Assembly: GCF_000014565.1 (NCBI RefSeq)
Contig: NC_008269.1
Span: forward strand, 1,059,076 to 1,123,075
DNA: 64,000 bases
Direction: 5' to 3'
Origin: Rhodococcus jostii RHA1
GTDB lineage: Bacteria > Actinomycetota > Actinomycetes > Mycobacteriales > Mycobacteriaceae
Of the stretch, positions 16,668-24,399 are shown piece by piece. The position numbers and the translations under genes were made by a program. Position 1 is the first letter of the stretch. Every line of letters begins with the position of its first letter. The notes below the pieces were generated by a model that worked only from the letters and a program-made list of their open reading frames with translations, did not search any database and was not told the DNA's origin.

Positions 16668-17884
16668 TGGGGAAGCCTTCCGCCGCGTGCTGCGAATGTG
16701 CGTGGGGTCAAGACATCGACTTTGTGGCTGAATCCGGCTAGTTCGCAGAGTTCGACGACGACTTCGCGCTCTTTCGGCCCCAATGGTGGATCGGGATGGA
16801 GGATCCATACGTGATCGTCCTGTGGCTGTTCACGTTTGTGCTTGATCAACCAGGGCGTCAGCGTGATGGGCTCCGGCGCGTGGGTGGGAAGCCAATCGAA
16901 ACCGTTTTTCTTCAGGTAGACCGTCTGGGCGTTCCACAGGGCTCGCTTTAACGCTTCGTCCACCAGGCGGTTGAGTGCCGTGCGGATGCCGGGAAGTGGA
17001 TCCTGCACGTTGCACGGGACGGACGGGATGTGGTCCATGAGAAATGAACCGCGTTCTTCCCCGGTCGTGAAGGCGTACATGCCGACGATAGGCACGCCTG
17101 CATGCTTGGCGACGAGGACCTCGCGCTGGGTCCATTCACGACCTGAGTACTTGTCGGTCCGAACCATTAGCAGCGCACAGTTGGCCGCGTTGCGGTCCAG
17201 CTCGGTCTCCCATTGAGAACCCGATTGGAGGTCCTGAGCATCGAAGAAGGCGTCTAGCTTGGTCTTCAGGATCTCTTCTCGCACTTTGTCGAACAGGACG
17301 GGGCCGTGTTCGTGATGGGGTTCTTCCAGCGAGAAGCGTTTGGTGTGACTGATGAAGACACGTACTCTGCACGGTTCGCCAGCTGCAGCATCCACTCGCT
17401 GGGCGATCGCTTGGCACAACTCGCGGCCCAGTATTGCGGCGTCGCTGACGCTCTCTTCGGGCAACGTTTGCAGAGATCCCACCAGCCCTGCGAGTTTGCC
17501 CGACACGGTCGTCTCGGGAACCCGCACCGGGTACACCCCGGTCCCTTCGACGCCCTCAAGACCCGCTATGTCGCGAATGTAGGCCTCCCACCGCGGGTCG
17601 TCCTCGACTGCACGCACCAGGTTCACGCCCAAGAGCGGCACGATAGCGTTGAATTGGGCCGCGGGTAGTTCACCCGCCAGGGGGGTTGCGATCCCCAGTG
17701 CGCGGGGTGGTGCTTCTGGACTTTCCCATCCTGCGCTGCGCGCGTACACCTCGACTGCCCCGCCCGCCAGTCCCGCAAATGCTGGGCTGTGGAAATGCTG
17801 AGACAACCAATCGCAGACTTCTGCACCTACGGCATCGTCTGGGTGCCAGACGACGAAGACGTCGAGGATCGGGGGGATCACCAT
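16664..17884 (-). CDS. TIR-domain protein with an N-terminal TIR-like domain
   Basis: 406 aa. A clear TIR domain spans about 173-330: RVFISHTKR, LDAFFDAQDLQSGSQWE, and REWTQREV with the probable catalytic Glu255, then GVPIVGMY. Residues 1-130 (LDVFVVWHPDDAVGAEVCDW, VEVYARSAGW, AIVPLLGVNLVRA) look like a second, degenerate TIR/flavodoxin-like fold without the catalytic Glu. The C-terminal ~75 residues are Trp/Pro-rich. It is first gene of a two-gene operon with the SLOG protein (4-bp overlap), divergent from the TIR-Nmad2 operon across 101 bp. Likely role: NAD+-consuming defence enzyme, with the N-terminal domain as regulator (inference). Confidence 0.82.
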   Translation of the reverse strand: MVIPPILDVFVVWHPDDAVGAEVCDWLSQHFHSPAFAGLAGGAVEVYARSAGWESPEAPPRALGIATPLAGELPAAQFNAIVPLLGVNLVRAVEDDPRWEAYIRDIAGLEGVEGTGVYPVRVPETTVSGKLAGLVGSLQTLPEESVSDAAILGRELCQAIAQRVDAAAGEPCRVRVFISHTKRFSLEEPHHEHGPVLFDKVREEILKTKLDAFFDAQDLQSGSQWETELDRNAANCALLMVRTDKYSGREWTQREVLVAKHAGVPIVGMYAFTTGEERGSFLMDHIPSVPCNVQDPLPGIRTALNRLVDEALKRALWNAQTVYLKKNGFDWLPTHAPEPITLTPWLIKHKREQPQDDHVWILHPDPPLGPKEREVVVELCELAGFSHKVDVLTPRTFAARGGRLPQ

Positions 17885-17985
17885 GTGATCAGAGTACGGG
17901 CCGAGGCCGACGGCGACTGTGCAGCCTGACTTGTCAGCGCTCTTACGTATCCTAGGCGGAGGAACGGAACTATAGGGGGGCGTCG
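17885..17985. promoter_or_regulatory. Shared divergent promoter region of two TIR operons
   Basis: Only 101 bp separate the starts of the minus-strand TIR/SLOG operon and the plus-strand TIR-Nmad2-MazG operon, so both promoters must lie here. GGCGGAGGAAC before 17986 may provide ribosome binding for the plus-strand gene. I could not assign -35/-10 boxes with confidence. Confidence 0.4.
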
Positions 17986-18453
17986 GTGTCCGATCGGCAC
18001 AACATCTTCATCAGTCATCGTCACGAAGACGATGCGCTTGTTGACCGTCTCAAGGACCTGCTCGACGCCCGTGGCTGTGATGTGCGAGACTCATCGATTT
18101 ACAGCGCCACTCCGAATGATGCGCACGCAGAGGGTTACATCCGGACGATTCTGGCCGACTGCATCCGATGGGCGGGGAAGATTATTGTCATCGTCTCACC
18201 CGAGACGAGGAACCACGAATGGGTCGATTGGGAGATCGAGTACGCCAACCGGTTCCCGGACAAGCGCATTATCGGCGTGTGGGCTCCGGGCGCCGACCAG
18301 TGTGATCTTCCTGAGCCGCTGGCAGACTATGCCGACGCGATGGTGAGCTGGGATGCCGAGGCGATCATCGATGCCATCGGCGGTGCCGATAACTGGCAGG
18401 CTCCCGACGGCTCGCCCGGCCCCGAACGTGTCATCTCCCGAGTAGGTTGCTGA
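17986..18453 (+). CDS. ThsB-like TIR protein (MTH538/DUF1863 group)
   Basis: 155 aa, GTG start. The whole protein is one TIR domain of the ThsB/MTH538 type: NIFISHRHEDD (6-16), CDVRDSSIYSATPNDAH (31-47), AGKIIVIVSPETRNHEWVDW (63-82) and WEIEYA with Glu83 at the catalytic position, then IIGVWAPG. ThsB proteins of Thoeris make cyclic ADP-ribose signals upon phage infection. No ThsA (SIR2-SLOG) gene lies beside it; instead it is followed after 13 bp by Nmad2 and then a MazG-like gene, an unusual partnership. The nearest SLOG protein is in the divergent operon. Small size and completeness argue for an active enzyme. Confidence 0.83.
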   Translation: MSDRHNIFISHRHEDDALVDRLKDLLDARGCDVRDSSIYSATPNDAHAEGYIRTILADCIRWAGKIIVIVSPETRNHEWVDWEIEYANRFPDKRIIGVWAPGADQCDLPEPLADYADAMVSWDAEAIIDAIGGADNWQAPDGSPGPERVISRVGC

Positions 18454-18466
18454 GCGGAACTCTGGC

Positions 18467-19066
18467 ATGAGACTTTTCAGTTACATCGTCCGCTACGACA
18501 TCGGATTCGCACCCAACCCATTCCATGGAATGTGCACCCTGGCCACGTGCAAGCCGAAGATCCGGGCGACGGCCCGCATCGACGACTGGGTGATCGGCAC
18601 CGGATCGAAGACCAAGAAACTTGAGGACCGCCTCGTGTACGCGATGCGAGTGGACGAAATCGTCGACTTCGACACCTACTGGAGCGAGTCCCGGTTCGTG
18701 CGGAAAATCCCCACCCCTCGCGGTAGCCGGAAACAGGCATATGGCGACAACATCTACCACCGCGGAGCCACCGGTAAGTGGATCCAGGCCAACTCACGTC
18801 ACAGTTTGGACGATGGCTCGCCGAACCTGGGCCACATTGACAGGGACACGAACACCGATGCGGTCCTGATAGGTCGGGAGTTCGTATACTTCGGCGGATC
18901 CGGACCGAAGATCCCGCACGACCTGCGTGTTGGCTACGGTACGGACCTAGTCCACGGCCAGCGTTCACATCGCTGCCGATTCCCGCAGGAACTGGTCGAT
19001 GCGACCGCCGATTGGATCCGCTCGCTGGGTACCGGCGTGCGTGGACGCCCCGCAGACTGGGGCTGA
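18467..19066 (+). CDS. Nmad2 family protein (nucleotide modification associated domain 2)
   Basis: 199 aa. The sequence carries the family hallmarks in order: RLFSYIVRYDIGFAPNPF, TLATCKPKIRATARIDDW, VYAMRVDEI-DF-TYW, GDNIYH, FVYFGGSGPKIP and a C-terminal GYG-D region. Nmad2 was defined by comparative genomics as a domain linked to modified-nucleotide or base-modification systems; its chemistry is not established. It lies between the ThsB-like TIR (13-bp gap) and a MazG-like pyrophosphohydrolase, suggesting that the operon handles unusual nucleotides. No signal peptide or membrane segment, so it acts in the cytoplasm. Confidence 0.82.
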   Translation: MRLFSYIVRYDIGFAPNPFHGMCTLATCKPKIRATARIDDWVIGTGSKTKKLEDRLVYAMRVDEIVDFDTYWSESRFVRKIPTPRGSRKQAYGDNIYHRGATGKWIQANSRHSLDDGSPNLGHIDRDTNTDAVLIGREFVYFGGSGPKIPHDLRVGYGTDLVHGQRSHRCRFPQELVDATADWIRSLGTGVRGRPADWG

Positions 19067-19108
19067 CGTGGCATTTAATCCCCCCTGGAACTGGATCTCT
19101 ACACGGAG

Positions 19109-20104
19109 ATGGGTGAGCGTTCTGTGGATATCGATGACTATCAACAACGTGCCTGGGCATACGACCAGCACCCCGATGAACCCAGAAAGGGCATCACTAT
19201 CGCGTTGCTCGGGCTGGGTGGCGAAGTGGGCACCCTCCAAACCAGCCAGAAGAAGCTCGTCCGTGACGGTGACGTTCATGTCGATCACCGCCCCGCGCTG
19301 ATCGAAGACCTCGGGGACATCCTGTGGTACGTCGCAGACACCGCCACGTGGCTCGGCGTCCAATTGGGCGATGTGGCTGCAGCCAACCTGCAGAAGATCT
19401 CAAGCCGATGGGATAGTCACGACCGCCCGTTCCCGAGGTTGGAACCCGTCACGCCGGCGATGCCTCCACCGTTCGACATCTCGCGCGCCCTGCCGCCCGC
19501 CCGCATGTACGACGGAAGCTACTCGCCTCCAGAACGCTTGCCCCGCCGGATCGAGGTCTACCTCGCCGAACTCGACGACATGCCCGGAACAGTACGTCCT
19601 GTGGTGGACGGCAAGCCGATCGGCGACCGTGTGAACGACAACTCTCACGACCCCGATGGCTACCGTTGGCATGATGCCTTTCATCTTGCCAATCTCGCCA
19701 CGCTGGGTTGGTCACCCGTCTTCCGTGCACTGCTGGGCCGCAAGCGCCGCAGCAATCCTGCCACCGATAGCGTCGAGGATGGCGGAAGGGCGATTGCTGT
19801 CGAAGAGGGCTTAAGTGCCATGGTCTTTGAAGCAGCATCGCGGGCGCGGATGTACGCGCACAGCCAGGTCGTCGACACGTCCATCCTGACAACTTGCCAA
19901 CGGATGGTCGCTCCCTTCGAGGTAAGTGATTGCTCTGCGCTGGAATGGGAACGAGCGATACTCAACGGCTGCGAAGTATGGCGGACGCTCCACGATACTG
20001 GGCATGGGGTCGTCACATGCGACCTCGATACCCGCTCCATCTCCGTTCGGCCGATGTCCCAGGGCGAACGTGCTGCGCACGCAGCTACATGCACAGCACT
20101 TTAG
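19109..20104 (+). CDS. MazG-like nucleotide pyrophosphohydrolase with C-terminal extension
   Basis: 331 aa. The N-terminal ~90 residues form a MazG-type four-helix module: LLGLGGEVG with Glu39, and LIEDLGDILWYVADT with Glu66 and Asp70. The second Glu of the usual EExxE helix is replaced (Thr42), so metal binding may be altered. The C-terminal ~180 residues (HDAFHLANLATLGWSPVFRA, RAIAVEEGLSAMVFEAASRA) are an extension seen with some MazG-like proteins and have no assigned activity. Start ATG 19109 is used; GTG 19124 is possible. It follows Nmad2 by 42 bp and ends 17 bp from a convergent base-hypermodification gene. MazG enzymes hydrolyse (d)NTPs, so a role in removing modified or signalling nucleotides is plausible. 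Confidence 0.78.
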   Translation: MGERSVDIDDYQQRAWAYDQHPDEPRKGITIALLGLGGEVGTLQTSQKKLVRDGDVHVDHRPALIEDLGDILWYVADTATWLGVQLGDVAAANLQKISSRWDSHDRPFPRLEPVTPAMPPPFDISRALPPARMYDGSYSPPERLPRRIEVYLAELDDMPGTVRPVVDGKPIGDRVNDNSHDPDGYRWHDAFHLANLATLGWSPVFRALLGRKRRSNPATDSVEDGGRAIAVEEGLSAMVFEAASRARMYAHSQVVDTSILTTCQRMVAPFEVSDCSALEWERAILNGCEVWRTLHDTGHGVVTCDLDTRSISVRPMSQGERAAHAATCTAL

Positions 20105-20121
20105 GTGCTACCGTCGCTGGC

Positions 20122-21171
20122 CTAATCGATACCCCACTTCGGAGGGAAACGCGCTGTCAGCGGTTGCATCGTGGGGCGGAACTTCTGCTTGATCCGGGTC
20201 CTGCCGCTGATCCCGCTTACGTCAGGATGCGTCACCCGGGCATACTTGTCCGTCTCGCAGAACAAGTTCTGACAGTCGATGAGTTGCAGCGGGCGCCCCC
20301 GGAGGCCCTCGAACTGCAGACCGAGCCGCGCGAAGTGCTCGTCCTGGCTATCTGCCATGTACCGAATCACTTCAGCCTCAATGCCGTTGGCTCGCGGTCC
20401 GAAGCACTTACGAATCCCATCGCGAGCACCAGGACCGGCAACCACATACTCCATCTCGTCGAAGTTCAGCAAGGTCGAGTAGTTGATATCGATGAGAAAC
20501 TGAAAGGCCAAAAAATCCCCGATCCCGGGAAAAGCACGTAATAGGACGAACGCCTCGTTCATGTCGGTGCTATCACGCAATCTCCGCGGCAGAGCGGAGG
20601 CCAACATGTGATCGAGCAATCGGAGGTGATTGGTATGTTTTCGCGTTGCCCCGAGCCCGGGAGCTGGAATAACGTAAGCGGCAGAATAGAGCGTCCTCCC
20701 GGAACCTGACGCTTCGGAGAGGGCCTCGTCGTAGCGGTCGACCGCGAAACCATCCGATGACAGGGAACCGAACTCGTCCTGAAGTAGTTCCCACGTTTCA
20801 ATCTTGTTGAAAAACTTGAATAAGAGTATCCGAAAGAGAATTTCCTCGGGGTCCTGTGAACCAGAGTATGCAACTTCGTTGATCAAGTACTGGCTCACGC
20901 GATCGCTGGCGCGATAGCAATTGGTAAATCGATGGGCACGCAGAACGGGATCGGTGGACCACGGCGCAGACGCCCCGGACAGCCTACTTACGTATGCATG
21001 TTGACGTAACGCCGCGAATCTCCAGTACGTATCGAACACCGGGCTGGTGGAGAGCGGGCGGCCAGCGATAGTCACTTCTAGCGGCACGAAGTCATGAGCT
21101 CTCGACTCATAGTCCATGCCCAGGTCCAGCATCAACTCGTCCCGACCCGCGTCATTGGCCCTCGGGTCCAT
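20122..21171 (-). CDS. Putative DNA base hypermodification protein (HMUDK/aGPT-PPlase-like helical domain)
   Basis: 349 aa from an ATG with GGAGGACAA just upstream; the frame is open further upstream but has no other good start. The core reads FDTYWRFAALRQHAYVSRLS, APWSTDPVLRAHRFTNCYRA, SDRVSQYLINEV, FRILLFKFFNKIETWELL, and later RAFPGIGDFLAFQFLIDINY. These match the helical DNA-glycosylase-related domain found in 5-hydroxymethyl-dU DNA kinases and alpha-glutamyl/putrescinyl-thymine pyrophosphorylases of phages that hypermodify thymidine. No P-loop is visible, so the kinase label should not be assumed. Its place next to Nmad2 and MazG supports a base-modification theme. It may modify host DNA or act on hypermodified phage DNA (inference). 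Confidence 0.72.
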   Translation of the reverse strand: MDPRANDAGRDELMLDLGMDYESRAHDFVPLEVTIAGRPLSTSPVFDTYWRFAALRQHAYVSRLSGASAPWSTDPVLRAHRFTNCYRASDRVSQYLINEVAYSGSQDPEEILFRILLFKFFNKIETWELLQDEFGSLSSDGFAVDRYDEALSEASGSGRTLYSAAYVIPAPGLGATRKHTNHLRLLDHMLASALPRRLRDSTDMNEAFVLLRAFPGIGDFLAFQFLIDINYSTLLNFDEMEYVVAGPGARDGIRKCFGPRANGIEAEVIRYMADSQDEHFARLGLQFEGLRGRPLQLIDCQNLFCETDKYARVTHPDVSGISGRTRIKQKFRPTMQPLTARFPPKWGID

Positions 21172-21777
21172 TTGTCCTCCACTTCCGTCTCCGTTCCCGG
21201 CTCTCGGGCGACAGAACCGCCGTGTCTTCCGCCGGCAGCCGCACGAAACGAACCTATCTGTTCTTCCTTCAAGAAAGAGAAATGGACACTTCGGCGGGCA
21301 CCCTGTCTGCTTCGCCGCGCGCCGCCCCGCCGATGCGTGCGGTTGGGGTACCGGCACTTCGACGTCGGCGCGGCTCCCGCGCGTTTGGAGGTCCCGCGAG
21401 GGACTGATATCGGCTACGACCTGCTCGTGCTGGGGCATCGACTCGATGGATTCCCACACCGTCCCTGCAAGGGTTGGCTTCATCCATCGGTGCCGCAGGA
21501 GGGGTGGGCAATATGCGCATATCTCCGGGGAGTCCCTTCGCACCTCCCCGCAGTGTAGGCGGCGATCCCCGACATCCTCATGTTCGCTAACGGTAGACAA
21601 CCTCGACGACAGAGGAACGCTGGGCTCGCTGCCGCGACTTTGATGGATCGACGCACAGGGATCGCTTACTCCTCCAAGAGCCAGATCGCGGAGGCATTGA
21701 TGACAGGGGACGGATGGTTCGGATTGGAAACGTGTGTTTCCACAGTGGTGGCTCCGCCGCGGTGACCGAGCGTTGGC
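21172..21777. other. Gene-free region between two defence genes
   Basis: About 600 bp without a gene I can support. The reading frame of the downstream gene is open through most of it but is Arg/Pro-rich and lacks features. A plus-strand frame at 21580-21765 (61 aa) contains an RTGIAYSSKSQIAEALM stretch but no domain. Confidence 0.35.
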
Positions 21778-22941
21778 CTAGCGTAGGCCGATCTCAAATC
21801 GGTCGATGGCGTCCCAATCCTCAAAACCGCCGTAAGCAAGGCTCTGCGGAATGATCCATTTGGCGACCAATTCTTCGCTTCCAGCCATATCGGCAAGCAT
21901 TTCTAGTCCGAAATAGGAGCCAGAACGGAAATGCCGACTCGCAAATGAGTCTTCATCGACATTAAATGAGTACTCATGACCGGACTTCGGGTCGCCGACT
22001 GCCATCCTCGTCGTCGCTCTAACTCCGTATATAGCCGCCATTTTATCTTCGCTGTTGACCGCTTCGAAGCAGGCCCTGCCGTACTCGTCGCTACGCGGCG
22101 TATCCGGGTTTTGCATTCTATACATTGCCGAAATAATTTCGCTGCGCGCGAGTCGCCAATACCAACGATATGATGTTTCTGGCCAGATCCATATTTCCTT
22201 TCTCGATCCACGCTCTGCGATGAGCGTCGCGAGATTTTTTAGGATTCTTGCTTCGGCAGAAAGAATTGATTTACAGAATCCTCGATATCCCACAGCGAAT
22301 TCTGGGGTATAATGGGGATCTGACCTGATGCTGTCCAATCGGCTAATCATCCGGTGCCGCAGGCTCCGATATCCTTCTTCCTCCTGCATGCGAAACTGAG
22401 TTGGCTTGACCTCGTATCCGCTACCGTAGCGGCATGTCAGCTGACCGATGCGCTCACCGAGTTGTGCGGCATCGAGCTCCACTCCGTCTTCAACGAAAAG
22501 CGGAACGAGCTCCCGGCCCGGCTCGATTCCCGCTGGATGGTTGCCGATGCGCCGCCGCAGCTGCTCGCAAAGTGTCTCGAGTGGCTGGACGTAACTGCCG
22601 TCTGAGAAATCGGCGTATAAGCGATCGGAAAGCGCATCGGGGATATTCGAATTATCAATTCGAATTGGAAGAAGCATTTCTCTCTGTATTTTCTCCTCTA
22701 CCTCAAGGGCGTGGTTGATCTCCCTCTCAACCCAATCTGACTGAAGTATTTCACGGGAGAGAACGACAAGGACAAATGAAGACGAACTCACGCCATCCTT
22801 TATTCGATTTGAGAGCCGAGACCCAACCTCTAGATTCCACTCGTCGTACCAAATTTCGAAGTCTCGCTGCACGAGGTCCATGGCAAGACGCCGCACAAAG
22901 ACCTTGTCGCGTGATGAGTGTGAGATGAAAATCGATCCCAT
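21778..22941 (-). CDS. TIR-domain protein with long C-terminal domain
   Basis: 387 aa. Residues 1-130 form a canonical TIR domain: IFISHSSRDK, DFEIWYDEWNLEVGSRL, VLVVLS, SDWVEREI with catalytic Glu74, and LLPIRID. Residues ~190-387 are an uncharacterised helical domain (EEEGYRSLRHRMISRLD, KSILSAEARILKNLATLI, IWIWPETSYRWYWRLAR) that may sense infection or associate with a partner. The gene is visibly more AT-rich than its neighbours, pointing to recent acquisition. It ends ~600 bp before the hypermodification gene on the same strand and starts 74 bp after the hydrolase stop. Probably an NAD+-hydrolysing defence effector. Confidence 0.82.
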   Translation of the reverse strand: MGSIFISHSSRDKVFVRRLAMDLVQRDFEIWYDEWNLEVGSRLSNRIKDGVSSSSFVLVVLSREILQSDWVEREINHALEVEEKIQREMLLPIRIDNSNIPDALSDRLYADFSDGSYVQPLETLCEQLRRRIGNHPAGIEPGRELVPLFVEDGVELDAAQLGERIGQLTCRYGSGYEVKPTQFRMQEEEGYRSLRHRMISRLDSIRSDPHYTPEFAVGYRGFCKSILSAEARILKNLATLIAERGSRKEIWIWPETSYRWYWRLARSEIISAMYRMQNPDTPRSDEYGRACFEAVNSEDKMAAIYGVRATTRMAVGDPKSGHEYSFNVDEDSFASRHFRSGSYFGLEMLADMAGSEELVAKWIIPQSLAYGGFEDWDAIDRFEIGLR

Positions 22942-23015
22942 ATTGGAAGCCGCCTTTCGGAGTCAACGCTGTCCGACTTGGCTTAGCCGCTCCGGAGGTA
23001 ATCGTGGGTCCTGCC

Positions 23016-24380
23016 TCAGGGGTGGGTGGTTGCGGCGGCGATGGCGAGCTGGGCGAGGGCCGGTTTGCGGATGTCGGAGTGGGCGCCGGCGAACGGTTGG
23101 TCCTGCACGTTGTTGATGACCTCGATGGCGTCGACCCGGTAGAAGGTGCCGGGTGCGAACTGGTAGTCCACGCCACCGTTCTCGGGCATGGTGCGGTCGG
23201 CGGCGGGGCTGACGGCTTGGTAGCCGTCGGCGCCGATGCCGCCCCAGCGCCCGGCGATCCCGGCCTGTGTGTCTTGTCGGGACAGGAAGGACGCCTTCGG
23301 GTACCACCGGCCCACTGCCCAGTCGTGGACACTGAAGGTCGCGACGAGGGGGCCGTGGACCCGGTCGGCGTAGTTGTGTAGGGCGCCGGGGCTGCCGAAG
23401 GGGTTGTCCTGCGCATGGGCGAATGACCAGTGGGAGAACGCGGCCTGGATCAGCAGTAGCGATGCGACCGGGCTGTCCGCCGGGGTGGTGATGCCGGCGA
23501 GGGCGAACGAGACCAGGCGGGCGCCGAAGCTATGGCCGATGAGGTGGACCCGGACGCCGGGCGAGTCGCGGTGAAGCGCGACCAGCAGCGGTCCGAGCCC
23601 GGTCCGGCCGATGTCGCCGGCCCGTGCCTTCATGATCGTGTAGGAGAACACCCGGACGACGTCCTTGGCGCCGTTGATTGCCTTGCTGAACCAGTCGCCG
23701 ATGCCCTGGACGGAGGAGCCGGGTGGTGCGCTGCCGAATGCATCGGCCGCCGCCTGGTAGTCGCGCACTGGGTCGTCGGTCAGCAGGACCGCGGTCTCGC
23801 CCTGGTCTTCGTACTCGCCGTCGGGTGCGGGTGGTATGAGCGATTGCAGGAGTTGGTTGAGCTGCTGCAGCCGCTGCTCCTTCACCGTATCGGGTTCGCC
23901 AGAGCCGACCGCGGCTACGCCCTCGTCGATGAGCCGACCGATCTTCGTCACCGACTGCCGCTGTTGTGGGTCTTCGAATCCCGGTAGCAGCGATGCGGCG
24001 ATCTCGGCCCCGGACAGCACCGCCGTCCCGGCGCTTTCCTCTTCCAGCGCGCTATCCCCGCTCTGGGGCGATCCTTCCGGACGCGGAGGTGTCGCCGGTG
24101 TGTCCGGGAACCAGAGGGAGGGCCAGAAGATGCCCGCGAATCCGACACGGTTGATGTCGGGTACACCGCTCGCTGCGTCGCGGATCGACGGAAACATCGT
24201 GGCGTACAGTCCCTTGGCGCTTGATTCAGAGGTGCCCCATCCATGGCTGAAGATGAACAGGTCGGTGATGTCCTCGGCGTCGACCTCGCGGAGGAATTCG
24301 TCGGTGGCGGGTGCGGTCAGCAAGCCCTTCTCGTTGAACTCGAGGTCCCACACCGGTTCCCGGCTTGGCAGGCGCTCCAT
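23016..24380 (-). CDS. Alpha/beta-hydrolase fold protein (lipase/esterase-like)
   Basis: 454 aa. An N-terminal strand ends in LFIFSHGWGTS (oxyanion-type HG, residues 46-47); the nucleophile elbow GHSFG (282-286, Ser284) follows VRVHLI; a later ATFSVHDWAVGRWYP region may supply the acid/His. A large insert (about 95-230) separates the two halves. There is no signal peptide, so a cytoplasmic site is likely. It starts 19 bp after the subtilase stop and is co-transcribed with it. The substrate is unknown; phospholipase or peptidase activity cannot be told apart from sequence. The operon carries the same palindromic promoter element as the GH19-C39 lysin gene, which hints at shared control. Confidence 0.7.
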   Translation of the reverse strand: MERLPSREPVWDLEFNEKGLLTAPATDEFLREVDAEDITDLFIFSHGWGTSESSAKGLYATMFPSIRDAASGVPDINRVGFAGIFWPSLWFPDTPATPPRPEGSPQSGDSALEEESAGTAVLSGAEIAASLLPGFEDPQQRQSVTKIGRLIDEGVAAVGSGEPDTVKEQRLQQLNQLLQSLIPPAPDGEYEDQGETAVLLTDDPVRDYQAAADAFGSAPPGSSVQGIGDWFSKAINGAKDVVRVFSYTIMKARAGDIGRTGLGPLLVALHRDSPGVRVHLIGHSFGARLVSFALAGITTPADSPVASLLLIQAAFSHWSFAHAQDNPFGSPGALHNYADRVHGPLVATFSVHDWAVGRWYPKASFLSRQDTQAGIAGRWGGIGADGYQAVSPAADRTMPENGGVDYQFAPGTFYRVDAIEVINNVQDQPFAGAHSDIRKPALAQLAIAAATTHP

Positions 24381-24399
24381 GATTGTCGGCTCCCTTCGG

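Noticed and set aside
20122..21171. 5-hydroxymethyl-dU DNA kinase as a firm name
   Set aside because: The helical domain fits but no P-loop kinase motif was seen, so only a base-hypermodification family label is used.
14725..22941. Canonical Thoeris system
   Set aside because: No ThsA with SIR2 plus SLOG is present; the SLOG protein stands alone, so only a Thoeris-like relationship is claimed.
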